The translations under genes and the position numbers were made by a program. Of a stretch of DNA of 64,000 bases, positions 59,334 through 64,000 are shown one piece after another; position 1 is the first letter of the stretch, and each line of letters begins with the position of its first letter. The notes under the pieces are model-generated. The model had not been told where the DNA came from. It searched no databases and worked only from the letters and a program-made list of their open reading frames with translations. The DNA comes from Leptospira mtsangambouensis (GTDB taxonomy: Bacteria; Spirochaetota; Leptospiria; Leptospirales; Leptospiraceae). The stretch spans positions 1,302,001 through 1,366,000 of the forward strand of contig NZ_RQHK01000017.1 of assembly GCF_004770475.1 (NCBI RefSeq). Direction: 5' to 3'.

Positions 59334-60089
59334 CTATTTTTCAAATACATGATAATGATAACTAAGACAAAATTGTTTGGTAAACCAATTTAGAATTTTA
59401 CCAAATATTTTTAAAGAAGCGGGTAATATTTCTGAATATTTTATAAATCCATAAAGAACTGGTTTTGTCCAATTTTCTTCTTTTATTTGTTTGAAGCCAA
59501 TGGATTTTAGATCTTGAATGGTTTCCTCTACTAACTTCAAATTGCCTTTAGGAATGAGAAAGGGAAGATACAACCACCAAAAGTTTTTCATCTTTTTTTC
59601 TGTGATTTGAAAATTTGTGAATACAAGTCTCCCTCCAGGTTCTAAAACTCTGTAACTTTCACGATAGAAAGTATTTAAGTTTTCAAAATGATAGGAGGCA
59701 TCTAAAGAAAAAACATAATGATAGGAAGAATCATCCAAAGTTGTGATTTTTTCCCAACTCCCTTCTAAAAAAGGTGAAACGATTATCTTATTATCAGTAA
59801 ACAATTGTTTTGCGAAATCTGATTGTTCCCCAGGTAAATTGATAGCAGACAATTTTTTAGGATTGTATTTGTTTGCGAAGTAAACCAAACTACCGCCGAG
59901 TCCAGAACCAACCTCTAAAATTTTTGTTTTTTCTTCTAACTGACAGCCTTCGGCAAATTCTGCTACAAACCGAAGTCCTGCGGTTTCATAAGAAATTTCT
60001 CCATCCCAATACCCAAAATTGGAAAGGTAATAGGGAGGTGACTGGGGAAGGACGGTGGCAGGTGATTTTGAGAAAGGGAAGGGTGTCAT
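59334..60089 (-). CDS. Class I SAM-dependent methyltransferase
   Basis: 251 residues. SAM-binding motif I is ILEVGSGLGGSLVYFA, motif II NLPGEQSDFAK, and YRVLEPGGRLVFTNF ends the Rossmann core. The build (small lipid or sterol-type methyltransferase, C-terminal helical cap) recalls gamma-tocopherol or cyclopropane-type enzymes, but the acceptor is unknown. Its start is 41 bases from the CsoR-type gene, on the opposite strand. Confidence 0.82.
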   Translation of the reverse strand: MTPFPFSKSPATVLPQSPPYYLSNFGYWDGEISYETAGLRFVAEFAEGCQLEEKTKILEVGSGLGGSLVYFANKYNPKKLSAINLPGEQSDFAKQLFTDNKIIVSPFLEGSWEKITTLDDSSYHYVFSLDASYHFENLNTFYRESYRVLEPGGRLVFTNFQITEKKMKNFWWLYLPFLIPKGNLKLVEETIQDLKSIGFKQIKEENWTKPVLYGFIKYSEILPASLKIFGKILNWFTKQFCLSYHYHVFEK

Positions 60090-60108
60090 TTTTTGCTTGA
60101 TCGAATCT

Positions 60109-60126
60109 TATACCCTGCCGGGTATA
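60109..60126. promoter_or_regulatory. CsoR/CstR-type operator before the repressor gene
   Basis: TATACCC (60109-60115) and GGGTATA (60120-60126) flank a 4-base spacer, the layout of CsoR/CstR operators. It ends four bases before the repressor ATG, so it could control both the repressor and the divergent methyltransferase. Confidence 0.65.
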
Positions 60127-60130
60127 TACT

Positions 60131-60397
60131 ATGAGCCTTTCGGAAAACCAAACCAAACTGATCCACCGTATCAATCGAATCCAGGGACAGCTGGAAGCAA
60201 TCAAGAATACCATCACGACGGAAGAAAAAGACTGCGAAAAAGCAATTTTACTTTTAAAAGCCGCTCACCAGGCCATGAAAAAATTTGGCGAAGCATACAT
60301 CCACGAATACATGGACACCTGCTTTAAAGAAAAAAAATCCGTTCAGAATATCGAAACGGACGTTAAAAAAGCCATCACAGCCGCGTTTTCTCTCTAA
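60131..60397 (+). CDS. CsoR/FrmR/CstR-family repressor
   Basis: 88 residues, all-helical metal/persulfide-sensing repressor family. The N-terminus LIHRINRIQGQLEAIKNTI is the family signature. Cys35 and Cys64 lie 29 apart, as in CsoR and CstR, but the position where copper sensors have a His (Cys minus four) is Tyr60, which is typical of CstR, the persulfide sensor; there is no copper triad. Together with the DUF2892 neighbour this suggests sulfur-species sensing. A TATACCC-GGGTATA operator lies directly before the gene. Confidence 0.8.
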   Translation: MSLSENQTKLIHRINRIQGQLEAIKNTITTEEKDCEKAILLLKAAHQAMKKFGEAYIHEYMDTCFKEKKSVQNIETDVKKAITAAFSL

Positions 60398-60435
60398 AAT
60401 CTCCCCCTCCCTTTTTTAAAAAATCTTAAAAGCAC

Positions 60436-60466
60436 TTGCCATATATACCCCATGGGGTATATATGG
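60436..60466 (+). promoter_or_regulatory. Promoter with perfect 28-bp operator palindrome
   Basis: TTGCCA (60436-60441) and TATATA (60458-60463, 16-bp spacer) form a promoter. Between and over them lies a perfect 28-bp palindrome at 60439-60466: CCATATATACCCCA and its exact reverse complement. It contains the same TATACCC/GGGTATA half-sites as the upstream operator, with a 4-base centre. A weaker half-site-bearing stretch (GGGGTAT at 60489-60495) overlaps the ribosome site. Confidence 0.75.
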
Positions 60467-60499
60467 ATTCAGAATCTATATACTATAGGGGGTATGGTA

Positions 60500-60724
60500 A
60501 TGTTTCTTGCTTCAACAAAATCTTGGTATTTGGAACGAGTGGTATATTTCATTGCAGGACTTTTTAGTCTCGTGGGGGTATCACTTGGAACTTTTGTTTC
60601 ACCTTGGTGGTATTTATTGAATCTGCTTGTGGGTGTAAACTTGGTTGTTTTTTCAACCGTTGGTTTTTGTCCAATGGCAATTCTTTTGAACAAACTTGGT
60701 TTTGAACCTAAGGTTAAGGACTAA
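60500..60724 (+). CDS. DUF2892 small membrane protein (YgaP-tail-like)
   Basis: 74 residues with two hydrophobic segments and GFCPMAILLNKLG at the end, the pattern of DUF2892, found alone or as the membrane tail of rhodaneses such as YgaP. I chose ATG 60500 because GGGGG lies 6 bases upstream; the frame is open to 60452, but that start lies in the operator. It is the first gene of the TolC/RND unit. Confidence 0.75.
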   Translation: MFLASTKSWYLERVVYFIAGLFSLVGVSLGTFVSPWWYLLNLLVGVNLVVFSTVGFCPMAILLNKLGFEPKVKD

Positions 60725-60727
60725 ACA

Positions 60728-62140
60728 ATGAAATCGATCATTAGCTTTTTGCTTTTGGTAGGTCCGATGGCTCTCTTTGCAGAGGCCGTCGGGTTTAATG
60801 ATTTGTGGAAGCGGATAGAGGAAAATTCTTCTGCTAGAAAATCCAAATATTTGGAATGGAAGGCAGGTGAAATAGCTAAGGACAGATCCGACAAACATTG
60901 GTTACCTAGAGTATATACTGATTTACGAACTTTCCAAACAAACGATCCGACACTAAATTTTATGGGAAAACTGAGCCAACGAAGTGCAACAGATTCGGAT
61001 TTTTCTACGGCTTCTACAAGATACAGACCTGGAAACTTTTTAGATTCGAATAACCAACCTTATTCGACATTAAACTCGGATACAATGAATCTTTTTGCAA
61101 AAGATACACTCAATTATCCGGGAAGTCATACATATTCTCGTGGAACACTTGGAATGGACTTACCTTTGTATGAAGGTGGATCCGGCAAAACTCTCGCTGC
61201 CATGAATGAAAAACGTTCTACAGGTCTTAAGTTTGAGTGGCTTGCCATCCGTGACCGAGAGTTTGCACAAACGGGATTTTATTATAGAGCCATTCAATCA
61301 TTGAATGAATACAAAAAAAGATTGGAACAAATTAAAAAAATTGAATCTAGGTTTCAATCGAACTATTCACTGGGTAACAAAGGAAATCCTGTTGGGTATG
61401 CAGGTTATCTTGCATTAAAATCTATCAAAAATCAAATTGCGGTTTTAGAGAAACAATCTGATCTGCAAATCAATGATTACAAAGAAACCTTATATGTTCT
61501 CTCTGACCTTCCTTCCTCTGAATTAGAGATCATCGAATCTGATTTGAATGTGTTTTTAGATACATATTTCAAACGCCCCACAGGTTACGAAAGATCCAAT
61601 CAAATGAATGCTCAAATCAAATATGCAGAAGGTGAAAGACTAAAAGCCGATATGGAAACGGCAAAGTTTTTACCTAAAGTTGGAGCCTATTCAGAAGCTT
61701 ATGGGTATCATGGAAGCCGAAATACAACCAATGCCTACCAAGCAGGAGTATATCTGCAAATGAATCTATACAATCCCAAAGATATGGGTGTAGTAGAAGA
61801 ATCCAAACTCAATGCGGAAGCAGCCTTAAAAAAAATTGAAGAAAAAACCAAAGAAGAAGAAGCACACGTAAAGTCTCTTTTCCAAAAAGAAATTTCTCTA
61901 AAAGAGAGTCTTGAGTTGGTAAAAGAAACCGTAAAATACCAAGACGAACAAATTGTAAATATGCAAAGGCTCTTCCAAAGCGGAGCCATCAACGCCATTC
62001 AATTTGCGGAAACTTTAAATAAGTCTTTGGAATTGGCTCGTGTATTAATGGAAACAGAAATCGCGGTTTTACAAGTAAGAACAGAAACATCGTTATTTTC
62101 AAATAAGGAAGGATCAAATGAATCCATTGGAAGAAATTAG
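60728..62140 (+). CDS. TolC-like outer-membrane efflux protein
   Basis: 470 residues. Signal peptide ending LFAEA, then two OEP repeats with long coiled-coil helices (about 175-260, 290-455) and beta strands around LGMDLPLYEGG and AGVYLQMNLYN. It would form the exit duct for the RND pump encoded next. It starts 3 bases after DUF2892. No membrane-fusion protein lies between it and the RND gene. Confidence 0.82.
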   Translation: MKSIISFLLLVGPMALFAEAVGFNDLWKRIEENSSARKSKYLEWKAGEIAKDRSDKHWLPRVYTDLRTFQTNDPTLNFMGKLSQRSATDSDFSTASTRYRPGNFLDSNNQPYSTLNSDTMNLFAKDTLNYPGSHTYSRGTLGMDLPLYEGGSGKTLAAMNEKRSTGLKFEWLAIRDREFAQTGFYYRAIQSLNEYKKRLEQIKKIESRFQSNYSLGNKGNPVGYAGYLALKSIKNQIAVLEKQSDLQINDYKETLYVLSDLPSSELEIIESDLNVFLDTYFKRPTGYERSNQMNAQIKYAEGERLKADMETAKFLPKVGAYSEAYGYHGSRNTTNAYQAGVYLQMNLYNPKDMGVVEESKLNAEAALKKIEEKTKEEEAHVKSLFQKEISLKESLELVKETVKYQDEQIVNMQRLFQSGAINAIQFAETLNKSLELARVLMETEIAVLQVRTETSLFSNKEGSNESIGRN

Positions 62141-64000
62141 AAAAGGGTTTGCTGGACGGCTTGCAGAAACTTTTTTGCATTCGCGTCTTACGCCAGTCAT
62201 AGCGATAGCAAGTTTGGTTTTGGGACTATTTGCAGTTTACCTAACACCAAAAGAAGAAGAACCACAAATTTCGGTTCCGATGATTGATATTCAAATTCCT
62301 TCTCCTGGGTTTTCTCCAGAAGAAACAGAGCGGAAAGTTACGGAAGTTGTCGAACGTGCCGTTTGGGGGCTCGAAGGTGTTGAATATGTTTATTCCACAA
62401 GTAAATGGCATGGAAGCTATATTACAGTGCGTTTCAAAGTGGGAGAACCAATTGAACCTTCTCTTGTGAAGATTCACCATAAGTTAATGGAACTAAAGAA
62501 TGCACTTCCCAAAAATGCGCTAAGTCCAATGGTCAAATCCTATTCTATTGATGATGTTCCATTTTTAGCATTGAGTTTTAGTTCTGAAACTTTGGATGAT
62601 TATTCTCTACGCCAACAGGTGGCTCCTCTTGCTCGTGAACTTTCTTCTACTCCCGATTTAGCATCAGTACAAATGTTAGGCGGATTGAAAAAAGTCATTC
62701 GAGTGAAAGTAGATCCAAGTTTACTCAGTCGTTATGGAGTTACTGCGATTGAAGTAGCGGAAAGTTTAAAACATAACGATGCTTTGATCCCAGCTGGGAA
62801 AAATTGGTCTTCCGATTCCGTTTTTGACATGGAAGTTGGAGGAGTATTAAAGAAAATTTCAGATGTTAAAAGACTCCCAGTTGCGCAAAGGGGAGGTCGT
62901 GTAGTTCGGATCCAAGACCTAGCCGTTGTAGAAGAAGGTCCTGAAGAAAGAACAAGATCTTCCGCCTTGTATGATAAATCGTTAGGTGAAGGAAAACGAA
63001 ATGCCGTCACCATTGTATTTGCCAAAAGAAAAGGCACAAATGTTGTTAATTTATCTAAGGACTTGTTAGAAAGGGCCAATCTCTTTCAGAAAGATTTACC
63101 AAAAGAAATTCGTTTGAGTGTCATTCGTGATTACGGAAGTACAGCAGAAGACAAATCACATGAACTAATCGAACATCTTTTGATCGCCACCATTTCTGTT
63201 ACGGTTCTCATTGCGCTTTGGATGGGGTGGAGATCTGCTCTCGTGGTTGCTATAGCGATCCCCGTGACCTTAGCTCTTACTTTGGCCATTTATTATTTCC
63301 TTGGATACACACTCAACCGTGTGACTTTATTTGCTTTGATTTTTTCCATTGGGATCCTTGTGGATGATGCCATAGTCGTTGTGGAAAATATAGAAAGGCA
63401 CTTGGAAGAGAATCCAAAACTAGGAATCATTCGAGCAACACTTGTTGCGGTATCAGAAGTAGGAAATCCTACCATTCTTGCTACCTTTACTGTCATTGCT
63501 GCCATTTTGCCTATGGCCTTTGTTCGTGGGCTCATGGGTCCCTATATGAAACCAATTCCAGTAGGTGCAAGTCTTGCGATGATTTTATCTTTGATTGTTG
63601 CCTTCGTAATCACTCCATGGGCATCCATAAGATTACTAAAAGAAAACCATTCGCAAACAGGAAATGAATCTGCCGAACATAAGATTTCCAAACTGGATCA
63701 AATCTACATTCGTTTTATGAATTGGTTGTTAGGATTCAAAAAGAACGCAGCCGTATTTGGTGCCGTTACCATTGGTTTGTTGTTTATTTCAATGGCCTTT
63801 GTTGGATTTAAGTGGGTAAAGGTAAAAATGTTACCTTTCGACAACAAAGAAGAGTTTCAGGTATTATTAGATTATAAACCAGAAACTACACTCGCTCAAA
63901 GTATGAGCCACTCAGAAGAATTGACTAAAATCCTTTTGAAAAATCCGAATGTAGAAAAAATTCAAATTTTTGCAGGGGAAGCAGCTCCATTTTCTTTTTC
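62118..64000 (+). CDS. RND efflux permease (partial, cut by window end)
   Basis: The frame is open from ATG 62118, which follows AGGAAGGA, to the edge of the window: 627 residues, the N-terminal part of a pump about 1,000 long. TM1 lies at about 20-43, the porter domain follows, and TM4 carries Asp416-Asp417 in GILVDDAIVVVENIER, the proton-relay pair of AcrB-type pumps. The start KEEEPQISVPMIDIQIPSPG belongs to a subgroup whose substrates are not known to me. It overlaps the TolC gene by 23 bases. Confidence 0.9.
   Translation, partial: MNPLEEIRKGFAGRLAETFLHSRLTPVIAIASLVLGLFAVYLTPKEEEPQISVPMIDIQIPSPGFSPEETERKVTEVVERAVWGLEGVEYVYSTSKWHGSYITVRFKVGEPIEPSLVKIHHKLMELKNALPKNALSPMVKSYSIDDVPFLALSFSSETLDDYSLRQQVAPLARELSSTPDLASVQMLGGLKKVIRVKVDPSLLSRYGVTAIEVAESLKHNDALIPAGKNWSSDSVFDMEVGGVLKKISDVKRLPVAQRGGRVVRIQDLAVVEEGPEERTRSSALYDKSLGEGKRNAVTIVFAKRKGTNVVNLSKDLLERANLFQKDLPKEIRLSVIRDYGSTAEDKSHELIEHLLIATISVTVLIALWMGWRSALVVAIAIPVTLALTLAIYYFLGYTLNRVTLFALIFSIGILVDDAIVVVENIERHLEENPKLGIIRATLVAVSEVGNPTILATFTVIAAILPMAFVRGLMGPYMKPIPVGASLAMILSLIVAFVITPWASIRLLKENHSQTGNESAEHKISKLDQIYIRFMNWLLGFKKNAAVFGAVTIGLLFISMAFVGFKWVKVKMLPFDNKEEFQVLLDYKPETTLAQSMSHSEELTKILLKNPNVEKIQIFAGEAAPFSF

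Overview
The window is a gene-dense stretch (64 kb, about 40% GC by eye, little intergenic space) from a spirochaete of the genus Leptospira, most likely a non-pathogenic lineage. The call rests on an OmpL1-family porin (21151-22053), an MBOAT/DUF1574 pair typical of leptospires, many TTG and GTG starts, several lipoproteins with loose spirochaetal lipoboxes, and acidic/GAF proteins without counterparts in model bacteria. No rRNA, tRNA, CRISPR array, insertion sequence or prophage was seen.

Layout. 1-5 kb: end of a ThDP enzyme gene, glnK-amtB (ammonium uptake and its PII regulator), glutathione peroxidase with an OhrR peroxide sensor, and a LamG-type lipoprotein. 4.8-11.9 kb: complete F1Fo ATP synthase operon atpI-B-E-F-H-A-G-D-C, followed in the same direction by a small SLBB protein, a very acidic repeat protein and a GAF-GAF-degenerate-GGDEF protein. 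16.6-19.2 kb: MBOAT acyltransferase plus DUF1574/SGNH partner. 19.3-22 kb: carA, an exported protein and ompL1. 22.1-27.7 kb: tightly overlapped genes for pterin carbinolamine dehydratase, two EamA transporters, uracil-DNA glycosylase, an RlmL-like methyltransferase, an AI-2E family permease and a cNMP-binding protein. 27.8-30.9 kb: bioD-bioA-bioB. 31-42 kb: GPH sugar transporter, a 59-aa protein, SGNH lipoprotein, serB, mutS, trpF, a TetR regulator, folC, aroE, a glycosyltransferase and an orphan HATPase protein. 42-54 kb: a metal-site-less amidohydrolase-like protein, a four-S1-domain protein, trmL, a second HATPase protein, uvrB, lon and PBP1A, all one way and overlapping. 54-60 kb: solute-binding lipoprotein, MsbA-like ABC exporter, zinc-ribbon protein, CoA-transferase, FAD oxidoreductase and SAM methyltransferase. 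60.1-64 kb: a CsoR/CstR-type repressor, a DUF2892 membrane protein, a TolC-like protein and an RND permease cut by the window edge.

Most interesting parts: (i) the 60-64 kb unit, where a CsoR-superfamily repressor with the cysteine pair of persulfide sensors but no metal-ligand His sits before DUF2892, TolC and RND genes, with a perfect 28-bp palindrome between the -35 and -10 of the DUF2892 promoter and a related site directly before the repressor gene; (ii) the acidic protein with seven copies of a short LS-x-E-E-L-x-x-I motif next to the ATP synthase operon; (iii) a perfect 26-bp palindrome centred on the likely trpF start codon; (iv) an inverted repeat against the tetR start; (v) a two-copy G/C-rich intergenic element; (vi) a candidate OhrR operator on the gpx promoter.
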